A stretch of 64,000 bases of DNA from Acidobacterium sp. (GTDB lineage: Bacteria > Acidobacteriota > Vicinamibacteria > Vicinamibacterales > UBA2999), in the NCBI GenBank assembly GCA_002737365.1, contig NSIL01000010.1, positions 1 through 64,000 of the forward strand, read 5' to 3'. Position numbers and translations under genes: made by a program. Shown here one piece after another: positions 25,946 through 36,800 of the stretch (its first letter is position 1; each line of letters begins with the position of its first letter). The notes under the pieces were generated by a model. That model was not told the DNA's origin. It saw only the letters and a program-made list of their open reading frames with translations, and made no database searches.

Positions 25946-26692
25946 ATGAAAACTACGGAACGGCATCACCTGAAAGACAACGAACTGGCCATGGCGCTGA
26001 CCCGCGCGCAGGCCTGGGTCGAGCAGAACCAGAAGAACCTCCTGGCCCTCCTGGGATTGGTCGTCGTGGTCGGCGGCGGAATTGCCGCCTACTCCCTGTA
26101 CTCGCGGAGCACCGACACCAAGGCGCGGACGCTGCTGGCCGAAGCCATGGTGATCGAGGAATCGCGCGTGATGCCACCGGGCCCGCCGGCCGGCACCACC
26201 ACCGACCCGACGCAGACGCCCGGCCAGGCCCCGGGTACTTACCCGACGCAGCAAGCCAAGCTGGGTGCGGCGCTGCCGAAGTTCATTGCCGCGGCCGACG
26301 CCTATCCCTCATCGGAGTCGGGCTTGACCGCGCGCTATCACGCCGCGACCGTGCTGGTGTCGCTCGGGCGCTTCGACGAGGCCATCAAGCAGTACGACCA
26401 GGTGGTGGCCGGCGGCGCCAGTCTGATTCAGCGCATGGCACGGCTGGGCAAGGCCGAAGCGCAGCTTCGCGCCGGACAGTTCGACCCGGCAATTGCCACC
26501 CTGAAGGAGACCGCGGAGCAAGCGAACACCACGCTCCCGGTTGACGCGATCTTGATGGAGCTGGCCCGCGCATATCGCCTGGCCGGCAAGACCGACGATG
26601 CGCGCAAGACCTGGACCCAGGTGGTCGAAAAGCACGCCGATTCGCCGCTGGCGGCCGACGCGAAGGTCGAACTCAACAAGGTGAAGGGCTAA
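25946..26692 (+). CDS. membrane-anchored tetratricopeptide repeat protein (YfgM-like)
   Basis: single N-terminal TM (NLLALLGLVVVVGGGIAAYSLY), TPR-like C-terminal half. Confidence 0.72.
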   Translation: MKTTERHHLKDNELAMALTRAQAWVEQNQKNLLALLGLVVVVGGGIAAYSLYSRSTDTKARTLLAEAMVIEESRVMPPGPPAGTTTDPTQTPGQAPGTYPTQQAKLGAALPKFIAAADAYPSSESGLTARYHAATVLVSLGRFDEAIKQYDQVVAGGASLIQRMARLGKAEAQLRAGQFDPAIATLKETAEQANTTLPVDAILMELARAYRLAGKTDDARKTWTQVVEKHADSPLAADAKVELNKVKG

Positions 26693-28203
26693 CGCTTCGT
26701 CACCGCACGCAAGAACGTAAAGTCCGCCGAGGGCGTCAGCTTGACGCCCTCGATTCCGGTACGGGAGACCGCGACGTTGGTCTTGGTCCACAGGCTGATG
26801 TAAGGCGCATCGTGCGAGACCAGCCGCTGCGCCTCGCTGAACAACCGGCGCCGCTCGGCTTCGGTGGCGGCCGCGCCGGCGGCGTCGATCAGGCGATCGA
26901 CCTCCGGATTCTCGTAGTAGCCGCGATTGAATCCCGACGGCGGCATCTGCGTGGAATGAAACACCCGCCGCAGCATGTCGGGGTCCGAGACGCCCACCCA
27001 CTGCAGCGTGAACAACTGGAAATTGCCCTTCAACACGTCAGCGTAGAGCGTGGCGAACTCGTATGACCTGACGTCCAGTTCGATGCCCGCCTGCTTCAGG
27101 TCCTGTTGGATCACCGCAGCCTGCAACCGAATGAACTCGTTGGTCGATACCTTCAGGGTCAGCCGTAACCGCGGCTCTGGTCCATCACCGTCCGGGTCGG
27201 GGTAGCCGGCTTCGTCGAGCAGCGCCTTGGCCGTGGCGACGTCATGGGCAAACTGAAACACCTTCGGCTCGAACGCCCACGACACTGGTGGCAGTATGCC
27301 GACGGCGAGGCTGGCCAGGCCACGCCGCAGGTGATCGACAATCGCCTGGCGGTCGATGGCGTAGCCGATGGCGTGACGCACCCGGCGATCGCCGAGCACC
27401 GGGTCGCGCAGGTTGAACCCGACATACGCGTAGTCCGTGCCCGGCGACTTCGCAATCGCCATGGTCTGGTCGGTCGCCAGTTGGTGCACCACATCCGGCG
27501 ACAGGTCATTGACCACCAGATCGACCGTGCCCTTGCGCAACTCGAGCGCCCGCATGATCTCGTCGGGCACCACCTTCAGCACCACACCCGCGTTGGCCGG
27601 CGCGCCGCGGAAGTATTGCGGGAACGCTGCGAGCTCCAGGCGGTCGTCCACGGCAAAGCTGACAAACTTGTACGGCCCCGTCCCAACCGGATGATCCCGC
27701 AGGGCGGCGGTCGCCCCGTTCGGCACGACCGGCATCACCAACTGGATCGGGAACGAGCCGAACGGCTCCTTCAACGAGAATCGCGCCGTGTAGCGATCGA
27801 GCGCCGTGACCTTGTCGAGCACCCGGTAGGCGCCCTTGCGGGCCGAGATGAACGACGGGTCGATGAACGAGCTGAAGGTAAAGACGACGTCCGCGGCCGT
27901 CAGTTCGTGGCCATCGTGAAACAACACGCCTGGCCGCAGCACCACGTCGTAGGTCAGTGGATCGCGCTGCTGCCAACTCGACGCCAGACCACCGGTGACG
28001 CGCAGCTCGTCATCGAGCGCCAGCAGGTTGTCGTAGATCAGTTGATGCGCCCGCTGCGACGTTTCATCGGAGCCGACGCGCGGATCGAGACTGTTGGGCG
28101 AAGTGAGGACGGCCAGCGTGACGATGTGGTTCTGCGGTGGCGCGTCGTGGCAGGCGCTGAGCGCGAACACCAGGGCGACGGTGGCGGAGGGTCTAATCGT
28201 CAA
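26689..28203 (-). CDS. ABC transporter substrate-binding protein, family 5 (peptide/nickel type)
   Basis: lipoprotein signal; [29 protein letters not shown]...[22 protein letters not shown]. Confidence 0.9.
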   Translation of the reverse strand: MTIRPSATVALVFALSACHDAPPQNHIVTLAVLTSPNSLDPRVGSDETSQRAHQLIYDNLLALDDELRVTGGLASSWQQRDPLTYDVVLRPGVLFHDGHELTAADVVFTFSSFIDPSFISARKGAYRVLDKVTALDRYTARFSLKEPFGSFPIQLVMPVVPNGATAALRDHPVGTGPYKFVSFAVDDRLELAAFPQYFRGAPANAGVVLKVVPDEIMRALELRKGTVDLVVNDLSPDVVHQLATDQTMAIAKSPGTDYAYVGFNLRDPVLGDRRVRHAIGYAIDRQAIVDHLRRGLASLAVGILPPVSWAFEPKVFQFAHDVATAKALLDEAGYPDPDGDGPEPRLRLTLKVSTNEFIRLQAAVIQQDLKQAGIELDVRSYEFATLYADVLKGNFQLFTLQWVGVSDPDMLRRVFHSTQMPPSGFNRGYYENPEVDRLIDAAGAAATEAERRRLFSEAQRLVSHDAPYISLWTKTNVAVSRTGIEGVKLTPSADFTFLRAVTKR

Positions 28204-30865
28204 GGGACTGCTTGAGGTCCTGCAGGATCTGCAGGGCGTCGATCGGTGTCGTGCGGTTGATATCCACCTCGCGAATCCGCTCGCGCAGTTTCTCGTCGGC
28301 CGGGGAGGCGGCCTGGAACAAACCGAGCTGCTGTTGCGGCACGACTGGCACGCCGCTCAGCGAGGGCTTGCCGCCGCGCGCCAGCTCGTCGTGCTCGAGC
28401 GAGGCCAGGATGTTGCGGGCGCGGGCAATGACGCTCGCGGGCAGGCCCGCCAGCCGCGCGACCTGGATGCCGTAGCTGCGATCCGAACGGCCCGGCAGGA
28501 TCTTGTGCAGGAAGATGATGTCGTCGTTCCACTCGCGCGCGGTCACGTGCGCGTTCACAACGCCGGGAATCGCCTCTGCCAAGTCGGTGAGCTCGTGATA
28601 GTGGGTGGCAAACAGCGTCTTCGGCCGGGCACGTTCGTTGGTGGCCATGAACTCGGCGACCGCCCACGCAATGCTCAAGCCGTCGAAGGTCGCCGTGCCC
28701 CGGCCGATCTCGTCCAGCACCACCAGGCTTTTCGAGGTCGCACCACTCAGGATGTGCGAGGTCTCCTGCATTTCCACCATGAAGGTGGACTGGCCGCGGG
28801 CGATGTTGTCAGAGGCGCCCACCCGCGCGTACAGCCGGTCGATGAGCGCCAACTTGGCTTCGCGGGCCGGGACAAACGAACCGGTCTGCGCCATCAGGCA
28901 CAGCAGCGCGACCTGCCGCAAATACGTGGACTTGCCGCCCATGTTGGGGCCGGTCAGGATCACCAGTTGGTGCGTGGTGCCATTCAGCGTGATGTCGTTC
29001 GGCACGAAGGCACCGGCGGCCAGGCGTTCCACCACCGGGTGACGGACATCCACGGCCACCATCTCGTCGCCGTCATGGACATGCGGCTTGGTGTAATTGC
29101 CCACCGTCGCCGTCTCAGCCAGGCCCGCCAGGACGTCAAGGGCCGCGACGGCGCGCGCGGTGTCGAGCACCCGCGGCGCCTCGGCGGCGACCCGCTGGCG
29201 GAGCGTCTCGAAGATTTCCAATTCGCGCGTCATGATGCGCTCGTCGGCGCCGAGGACCTTTTCTTCGTATTCCTTGAGGGCGGGGGTGATGTAGCGCTCG
29301 CCACCGGCAATGGTCTGCTTCCGGATGTAGTCCGCTGGCACCGCGTGCAGGTTCGACTTGGAGATTTCGATGTAGTACCCGAACACGCGGTTGAAGCGCA
29401 CCTTCAATGACGAGATGCCGGTGCGGGCGCGTTCGCCTTGTTCCATCTCGGCGATGACCTGCTTGCCGGACCGGCTGATGGTGCGCAACTCGTCGAGCGT
29501 GGGGTCGAAGCCGTCGCGCACGAACCCGCCTTCGCGGGAGAGCGCCGGCGGTTCGTCCATGATGGCCGCCTCGACCCACTGTCGGACGTCGCTCAAGTCA
29601 TCCAGCTCGCCGATCAGGCTCCGCACCAACGGGGCCTGGCACTCCGTCAGCATCAGCGCGAGGCGGGGCACCGCCGCGAGTGAACGGCCGAGCGCGACCA
29701 GGTCGCGCGGGCTGGCGGTCGACAGGGCAATGCGCGCGATCAGCCGTTCGAGATCGAGAATCGACTTCAGTGTCTCGCGTAGCTTGCCGCGGTCTGTCGT
29801 CCTGACGGCCAGTTCTTCGACGGCATCCAGCCGATCGCGGATCGCTTCAAGTGAGGTGAGGGGACGCAGCAACCACGCGCGCAGCAAGCGGCCGCCCATC
29901 GGCGTGACCGTGCGATCGATCTCGTCCAGCAGCGTGCCGGCACGGCCGCCGGTCATCGACTCAACGATCTCCAGGTGCTTGAGGGTCGTGGGGTCAATCA
30001 GCAGGCCATCCGCGACTTGGCGCAGGCGGACCGATCGCACGTGCGCGAGGTCGGCCTTCTGCGTGTCGCGCAGGTAGCGCACCAACGCACCGGCCGCGCA
30101 GACGGCGGCCTGCCGCCGTTCGAGGCCGAAGCCTTCAAGGCCACTGACCCGCAGTTGATCGAGCAGCGTCTGGCGGGCCGATTCCAGCTCGAAGTGCCAG
30201 CCGTCGATCTCGGTGACCGGCACCGCCTGCTGGGCGATTTCCGGCAGCAGGGCGCGGGCGTCGGCGGCTGAGGCGACGACGATCTCGCGCGGCCGCAGGA
30301 CGGCGACCTCCGCCCGCAGCGAGGCCAGTCCCTCCACGCCGGAATACTCCGCCACGTCGAACTCACCGGTCGACAGGTCAACCAGGGCGACGCCGTATTC
30401 GGCCTGTTGTCCGGCGGCCGCCCGTGTGGCGACAATCGCCATCAGGAACGCCGGTTCGCGCGCCTCGAGGTAGGCCGAATCGGTGAGTGTTCCTGGCGAG
30501 ACCACGCGCACGACGTCGCGCTTGACCAGGCCCTTGGCCTTCTTGGGATCTTCGATCTGCTCGCAGATCGCGACGCTGTAGCCCTTCTTCACCAGCCGCG
30601 CGAGGTAGCCATCTGCCGCATGGTATGGAAATCCGCACATCGGTACCGGCGTGCCGGCGGAGTCCTTGGACCGCGAGGTCAGGGTCAGGTCGAGTGCCCG
30701 CGACGCCACCAGAGCGTCCTCATAAAACATCTCGTAGAAGTCGCCCATCCGGAAAAAGACGAGCGCGTGCCGGTACTGGCGCTTGGCCTCAAAGTACTGA
30801 CGCATGGCCGGCGTCAGCTGCGCGCCGGTCGGCGGCGCAGAGGCAAAAGATGGCGGTTGGGACAC
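28193..30865 (-). CDS. mutS: DNA mismatch repair protein MutS
   Basis: [52 protein letters not shown] start 30865 preferred over 30916. Confidence 0.96.
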   Translation of the reverse strand: MSQPPSFASAPPTGAQLTPAMRQYFEAKRQYRHALVFFRMGDFYEMFYEDALVASRALDLTLTSRSKDSAGTPVPMCGFPYHAADGYLARLVKKGYSVAICEQIEDPKKAKGLVKRDVVRVVSPGTLTDSAYLEAREPAFLMAIVATRAAAGQQAEYGVALVDLSTGEFDVAEYSGVEGLASLRAEVAVLRPREIVVASAADARALLPEIAQQAVPVTEIDGWHFELESARQTLLDQLRVSGLEGFGLERRQAAVCAAGALVRYLRDTQKADLAHVRSVRLRQVADGLLIDPTTLKHLEIVESMTGGRAGTLLDEIDRTVTPMGGRLLRAWLLRPLTSLEAIRDRLDAVEELAVRTTDRGKLRETLKSILDLERLIARIALSTASPRDLVALGRSLAAVPRLALMLTECQAPLVRSLIGELDDLSDVRQWVEAAIMDEPPALSREGGFVRDGFDPTLDELRTISRSGKQVIAEMEQGERARTGISSLKVRFNRVFGYYIEISKSNLHAVPADYIRKQTIAGGERYITPALKEYEEKVLGADERIMTRELEIFETLRQRVAAEAPRVLDTARAVAALDVLAGLAETATVGNYTKPHVHDGDEMVAVDVRHPVVERLAAGAFVPNDITLNGTTHQLVILTGPNMGGKSTYLRQVALLCLMAQTGSFVPAREAKLALIDRLYARVGASDNIARGQSTFMVEMQETSHILSGATSKSLVVLDEIGRGTATFDGLSIAWAVAEFMATNERARPKTLFATHYHELTDLAEAIPGVVNAHVTAREWNDDIIFLHKILPGRSDRSYGIQVARLAGLPASVIARARNILASLEHDELARGGKPSLSGVPVVPQQQLGLFQAASPADEKLRERIREVDINRTTPIDALQILQDLKQSLDD

Positions 30866-30900
30866 GGTCGCGGCTCGAAAAGACGCTCGTCGAGTATACG

Positions 30901-31620
30901 ATGGCCTGCACCCCAAATTACGTGGTCATTCTCTCCCTCGACACCACCACCCGCGGCGGCAGCACGGCCATCGCGCGCGACGCGCAACTGCTGGCCCTGG
31001 TGCGCGGCGACGCGACCCGCTCGCACAGCGAGCGCCTGCCAGGCGAGATCGCAGCCGCGCTCTCGGAGGCCGGCCTGTTGCGCGCGGACATTGACCTGCT
31101 GGCGGTCGCCACCGGTCCGGGTGCCTTCACGGGGCTGCGCATCGGACTGGCGGCCATGCAGGGACTGGCGATGACCCTCTGCCGCCCGGTGATCGGGATC
31201 TCCGCGCTCGACGCCCTCGCCGACGAAGTGCCCGCTGGCACCGCGACGCTGGTCGCACCGTGGATGGACGCGCAGCGAGGTGAGGTCTTCGCCATGCTGC
31301 TCGACGCGGCCTCCGGACGCACGTTGGAATCGCCGCTGGCGGCGCCGCCAGCCGTCGTCCTCGCTGCCTGGCGCGCGCACCTCGACGGCCACACGGCAGT
31401 GTTCATCGGCGATGCGGCGGAGCGCGACGCCGCGCTCGTCGCCGAGGCCGGAGCGGGGCAGTGGTCGACGCGCAGGCCGCCGCCTCTCGCACCGGCGCTG
31501 GCGCGCCTTGCCCGCATCCGTGCCGCGCGAGGCGAAGCCGGACTGCCGCAGCAGCTCACGCCGATCTATGTCCGCCGGCCCGATGTCGAGATCGAGCGCG
31601 AGCGCCGGGAGCGGCCGTGA
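30901..31620 (+). CDS. tsaB: tRNA threonylcarbamoyladenosine biosynthesis protein TsaB
   Basis: [17 protein letters not shown]...[22 protein letters not shown]. Confidence 0.93.
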   Translation: MACTPNYVVILSLDTTTRGGSTAIARDAQLLALVRGDATRSHSERLPGEIAAALSEAGLLRADIDLLAVATGPGAFTGLRIGLAAMQGLAMTLCRPVIGISALDALADEVPAGTATLVAPWMDAQRGEVFAMLLDAASGRTLESPLAAPPAVVLAAWRAHLDGHTAVFIGDAAERDAALVAEAGAGQWSTRRPPPLAPALARLARIRAARGEAGLPQQLTPIYVRRPDVEIERERRERP

Positions 31621-32066
31621 CGGTGGAACGGCTGGCCACCGATGCCGATCTGGACGGGGTGCTGGCGATCGAGGATGCGGCCTTCAACAACCCCACGACG
31701 CGCGAGTGGTACGAGTCCGAACTGAAGCGGCCCGCGGTCTGCTTCATTTACGTGCTGCGGACGCCGGAGTGCCCGGTGGCCGCGTTCTGTGCCTTCTGGC
31801 GGGTGGTCGATCAGATTCACATTAACAACCTGGCGGTGCTGCCGGCGTGGCGAGGCCAGGGGCTGGCCAGTCACTTGCTGGCGGAGGTGATGACCGAGTC
31901 AGCCCGGATGGGGGTCGATTGCGCGACCCTCGAGGTTCGCCGTTCCAATACCGCGGCGCTGCGGCTCTACGCCAAGGCCGGATTTGTCGAGGCCGGCGTA
32001 CGGCGGAACTACTACACCCAGCCGGTGGAGGATGCCCTCGTGCTCGTCTGCAAATCCACGCCCTGA
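31617..32066 (+). CDS. rimI: ribosomal protein S18-alanine N-acetyltransferase RimI
   Basis: GNAT motif HINNLAVLPAWRGQGLASHLL...EVRRSNTAALRLYAKAGFVEAGVRRNYY; GTGA overlap with tsaB. Confidence 0.9.
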   Translation: MTVERLATDADLDGVLAIEDAAFNNPTTREWYESELKRPAVCFIYVLRTPECPVAAFCAFWRVVDQIHINNLAVLPAWRGQGLASHLLAEVMTESARMGVDCATLEVRRSNTAALRLYAKAGFVEAGVRRNYYTQPVEDALVLVCKSTP

Positions 32067-32159
32067 CCTTGTCGCTTTCTTTCACGAATTCAGGGGAGTA
32101 GACTGCAGCCGATCGGGCGGTACGCATTCCCGGACCGACCCCGCAACGGAGGCGGACAG

Positions 32160-32363
32160 ATGGCTGAGGACGTGAAGCATCAGCTCCTCGAGACCAACGA
32201 GGAATACCGCGAGTTGGCCGTCAAGCACCACACGCTCGACGATCGGCTGCGCGCACTCGAAGCCAAGCAGCACCGGTCGGACGAAGAGTACGTCGAAGAA
32301 GTCAGTCTCAAGAAACGCAAACTCCACATCAAAGACCGCATGGAGTCCATCCTGCGGCAATAG
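32160..32363 (+). CDS. YdcH/DUF465 family small coiled-coil protein
   Basis: 67-aa charged helical protein ending SLKKRKLHIKDRMESILRQ. Confidence 0.82.
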   Translation: MAEDVKHQLLETNEEYRELAVKHHTLDDRLRALEAKQHRSDEEYVEEVSLKKRKLHIKDRMESILRQ

Positions 32364-32401
32364 TTTCAGGAAAACCCGCCCGGCGTCCTATTATCAAGAG
32401 G

Positions 32402-33031
32402 ATGTTCATTGATAAGGCCGGCCTGCCCTTCATGGGGGTGGCCGTGGTGCTGGCGCTCGGCGCCGGGTTGTGGTTTGGGCGCGCCTGGTCGATCCCCTTT
32501 CTGGTTCTGGCGGCGTTCTTCGCCTTCTTCTTTCGCGACCCCAACCGCACCATCCCGACGGGCGGCAACCTGGTGGTTTCGCCGGCAGACGCCCGCATTA
32601 CGGCTGCCGGCGACCGCGTCTGGCCCGGCGCGCCTCCGGGCGACTGGCAGGTCGTCAGCATGTTCCTGTCACCGATGGATGTGCACGTCAACCGGACCCC
32701 GGTCGACGGCACGGTGACGCGGGTGGAGTATCATCCCGGCCAGTTCCTGCCCGCCTATCGCAAGGAGGCCGGGCAGTTGAACGAATGGACCGAGGTCTGG
32801 TTTGACCGGCCGGGCGGCGCGATTGTCGCCCGCCAGATCGTCGGCGTGCTGGCCCGGCGCATTGTCTGCCGGCTGCAAGTCGGGGACCGCGTCGAGCGGG
32901 GACAACGCTACGGGGTCATGAAGTTCGGTTCACGCATGGATTTGTTTCTGCCGCCGTCCGCGACCATCCGCGTGAAGGTTGGCGACAAGGTCGTGGCCGG
33001 TGAGACAACGATCGCAACACTGGAGTCGTAA
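32402..33031 (+). CDS. psd: phosphatidylserine decarboxylase
   Basis: RDPNRTIPTGGNLVVSPADARI...MFLSPMDVHVNRTPVDG...KFGSRMDLFLP. Confidence 0.93.
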   Translation: MFIDKAGLPFMGVAVVLALGAGLWFGRAWSIPFLVLAAFFAFFFRDPNRTIPTGGNLVVSPADARITAAGDRVWPGAPPGDWQVVSMFLSPMDVHVNRTPVDGTVTRVEYHPGQFLPAYRKEAGQLNEWTEVWFDRPGGAIVARQIVGVLARRIVCRLQVGDRVERGQRYGVMKFGSRMDLFLPPSATIRVKVGDKVVAGETTIATLES

Positions 33032-33032
33032 A

Positions 33033-33851
33033 GTGGAATCGCGGCACGGGTCACCTATTCGCCTGCACGCTTTCAATCGCGCCCACGATCGGCGCGCGCT
33101 GCGCCGTGGCGTGTCGCTGCTGCCCAGCCTGTTCACGCTCGCCAACCTGTTCTGCGGCTGGGCCTGCGTGGTCCACGCCATGCGCGGCGAGTTTGCCACC
33201 GCGGCGCCGTTGATCGGCGTCGCCGTCGTGCTCGACATGCTCGATGGCCGCATTGCCCGCATGACCGGGACCACCAGCGACTTTGGTGTGCAGCTGGATT
33301 CCCTGGCCGATCTGATCTCGTTCGGCATGGCGCCGGCGGTACTGGCGTTCCAGTGGGGCCTGGTGCCGCTCGGCCGCATGGGCTGGGCGGTCGGCTTCGT
33401 CTACCTGACCGCGGCGGCGCTGCGACTCGCGCGGTTCAACATCCAAACCAACACCGACAAGCGATACTTCATCGGCTTGCCAAGCCCCGCCGCAGCGGGC
33501 CTGGTCGCAGCGACGATCTTTTATTTCCCGGAAGGACTGACAGCGAAGCCGCAGGCGTGGCTTGGCTTGGTGATGCTGGCCGTGCCGGCCTTGCTGATGG
33601 TGAGCACCATCCGCTTCCAGAGCTTCAAGAGCTTCGACCTCGGCATGCAGGGTGGCTACCGAATCCTGCTGCTGGTGGCGGCCTTCATCGGCCTGCTCTC
33701 GACCTTTCCTCACGAAGTGTTACTGGTGATCGCGTATTCGTACTTCGCGTCCGGCTTCATCGGGACGCTGATGAGCAAATTGAAGAGCAAGAACGCTGAC
33801 ACGGTCCAGCCCGAGGTGTTGGCCGAGAAGCAAAGCCGCGAAGTCAGCTGA
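33033..33851 (+). CDS. pssA: CDP-diacylglycerol--serine O-phosphatidyltransferase
   Basis: CDP-alcohol phosphatidyltransferase motif LDGRIARMTGTTSDFGVQLDSLADLISFGMAPA. Confidence 0.93.
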   Translation: MESRHGSPIRLHAFNRAHDRRALRRGVSLLPSLFTLANLFCGWACVVHAMRGEFATAAPLIGVAVVLDMLDGRIARMTGTTSDFGVQLDSLADLISFGMAPAVLAFQWGLVPLGRMGWAVGFVYLTAAALRLARFNIQTNTDKRYFIGLPSPAAAGLVAATIFYFPEGLTAKPQAWLGLVMLAVPALLMVSTIRFQSFKSFDLGMQGGYRILLLVAAFIGLLSTFPHEVLLVIAYSYFASGFIGTLMSKLKSKNADTVQPEVLAEKQSREVS

Positions 33852-33859
33852 CACCTGGG

Positions 33860-36800
33860 TCATGCCAGCGGCAAGGTGAGCGTGACGCTGGTGCCCTTGC
33901 CCTGTTCTGAGGTGACGCTGATCGCTCCGCCGTTCGCCTCGACGTTGCGCTTGGCAATTGTCAGACCCAGTCCGGTCCCAATCGCCTTCGTCGAAAAATA
34001 GGGCTCGAAGATCTTGGCCAGCGCCTCGCGGTCCATGCCGATGCCGGTGTCCGTGATGCGCAGCTGCGCCATGCGATCCGGCGCCAGTGCCGCGTCAATC
34101 GTGAGCGAACCGCCACTGGGCATGGCGTGCAGGGCGTTCTCGATCACGTTGGTCAGCGCCCGTCCCACCAGCATGCGATCGACGCGCAACCGCGGGAGCG
34201 CTGCCGGCACGTGCGTCTCAATGGCGACGCGACCAGCCAGGCCGACACGGTACGGGTCGATAATCTCGGCCACCAGGTCCGCCAGGTTGGTTGCCAAGGG
34301 CCGAGGCTCGGGCGAAGCCGCGAAACTGGAGAACTCCGACGAGATCTGTCGCAACAGCCGCACCTGTCCAAGAATGTTGGCAACGCAGTCGTCGATCACG
34401 CCACCGAGCGGCCGGCCCTGGTCGCTGTGCACCCGCCGCAGGTGCTCGGCATTCAACTGGATTGGCGTCAACGGGTTCTTGATGTCGTGCGCCACCTGGC
34501 GCGCCATGTCGGCCCAGGCCGCCAGTCGATTCGTGCGTTCGAGTTCCTGCCGCTGACGCTGCAGGTCGGCCGCCATCTGGTTAAAGGCCTCCACGAGCCG
34601 CCGCAGTTCATCGGCCGAGGTCGCCAGCACCCGCGCGTCGAGGTCGCCGCGGGCAATGCGTCGCGTGGCCCGCATCAGGCGATTCACGGGGTCGGCAATG
34701 CGTTCGGCCATGTAATAGCCAATTCCGGCGCCAAGCATGATGAACAGCAGGGCTGCCAGCAGCACGCGGCGGTCGAGCTCGTCGATCTGCGCCTGCGTCT
34801 CCTGCTGACGCGAGGTCAGTGGCACTGTCAGCACGGCCTGTCGTCCGCCCTGGATGCGCACGGGCGTAGCCGCGGTCAGATACTCGAGCCCCCCGGCTTC
34901 CTCCCGGCCGACGTATGACGGCCGGCCATCGAGCACGATCGCGCGGAACACCTCGCCCGGGGTGCGGGTCGGCAGCAGACCCGACGCAAACAGGTTGCGC
35001 TCGCTCGACGCCAACAGCTCAGCGCCCTGGAAGATGTTGACGTCTTGCGCAATCACGCGGCTGAGCCAGACCACGATGTTGTCGTCGACGGCGGCCTGGC
35101 CCATCTGGACGCCGACGTCTTCGACCACGCGGCTGGCGACATTCGCCAGGCGCGTCGCCTCACTCTCGATGTCGGCATACATCAGCCGCGCCATGTACTC
35201 GCGCGACACCACCGCCAGCGCCAGCACCGGGACTACGGCCGAGAGCACGAAGGCGAGGAACAGCTTCTGATAGAAGCTGGCCCGCACCTCCGCCAACAGG
35301 GCGCGGCCGGTCATCGGCACGCGTGACGTCAACAGGTTGGCGGCGCCGCCAGCGAGCAGCAGGATGACAAAGACGGCGAACGCGAGGGTGACGAGTTCGG
35401 CGATCGTGTTGACGTGGCCGAATGCCGTCGGCTTGACCACCCCGAGCACATAGATGGCCGCGCGGTCGCTCATCACGTAGACGTCGATCGCGGCTGAACC
35501 GCGGGTAATCGTCGACCAGAACGGCTGCCGCGATTCATAGGCGCGGCGATACACCTCCTCGGTCAGCGGCGGCGGTGCGTCCACCGAGCTGTACAACACC
35601 CGCCGACTCCATCCGTAGACGTAGAGCTCGACCTCGGCCCGTGGCCGGGGCTCGGGACGAGCCTGGCCTGAACGCATCAATGCCGTGTACGGGTTCTGCG
35701 CCGAGATAAACGACAGGTTGGCGTAGTCGAGCATCGAGTGCACGACCACCGAACCCGCCACCACGCGGCGGCCACCCGCGTCGCTGGTGCAAATCGCGCG
35801 GCCGGCATGCAGCAGCCGGCGCTCTTCAGAGAAGAACGGCGAGACCTCCTCGAGCATTTCCCACTCGCAGGAGGACTCGTTCCAGATCTGTCCCTGCGCG
35901 TTGTCGGGCAGGTTCAACGCGAACCGGCTGACCATGGCCCCAGCCGGATTGTGCAGTTCGACGCTCGAGGTCAGGCGCTGCGTGGCCAACTGGGTTTGCG
36001 ACCAGACCAGGAACGCCGCGTCGGTCGACGGTGGTCCTGCCACCGGCGGTTCGCTGGCCTGCACCAGCGCATCCAGCCCTTCAATGCGATCGATTTCGGC
36101 GAGCGCCTGTGACAGCTTCAGGCGAACGTCAGGACGCTGGTTCAGCACCTCGGGCGCAAAGCGCTCGGTGACCAACTGCCGGCGCGCGCTATCGGCGGCA
36201 TCGACCAGCGACGGATAGAACACCACCGACGGCAACGTGAGTGCGAGTAGCGCCACCACCAGCCGCTGCGCCTGCGAACCGCGCGGCAAGGCGGCACCGA
36301 AGCGGTGCAGAGCCCAGGCAGCTGCGGCGGTGAACACGACCGCCGCGAGCGTCGGCCACAGTGCGGCCGGAGTCTCGGTAAGCCCGGGCCACGCGAGCGC
36401 GACCGCTGGCAGCATCCAGGCCGCCGCGCCACGCAGACGCCAGCCGATCGGCGAGGTGGTGAACACCCAGGGCGAAGCCGCGGTGCGGAGAATGAGTACC
36501 GCCAGGCCAATAACCGCGGCATTGAGTGCCAACAGGCCGATCACGACGCACAACCGCACCCAGTCACCGGGCTCGATCGCGAACCTCAGGATGTCGACCG
36601 CCACCTGGGAGAGCGACGACCGCAAGAACGTCGCCTGCCGGACCAGCAAGGCGACCACTGCGGTGCCGGCCACCACCTGCACCGCCAGGTAGCACGCACC
36701 GAGCGATGGTCGATCGACCACGACGACGCCGATGCCCGGCCGGTGCGCGCGCCGCCACTCGATGAAGGTGGCGGTCCCGAGCGCCGTCAAGCCAAGCGCA

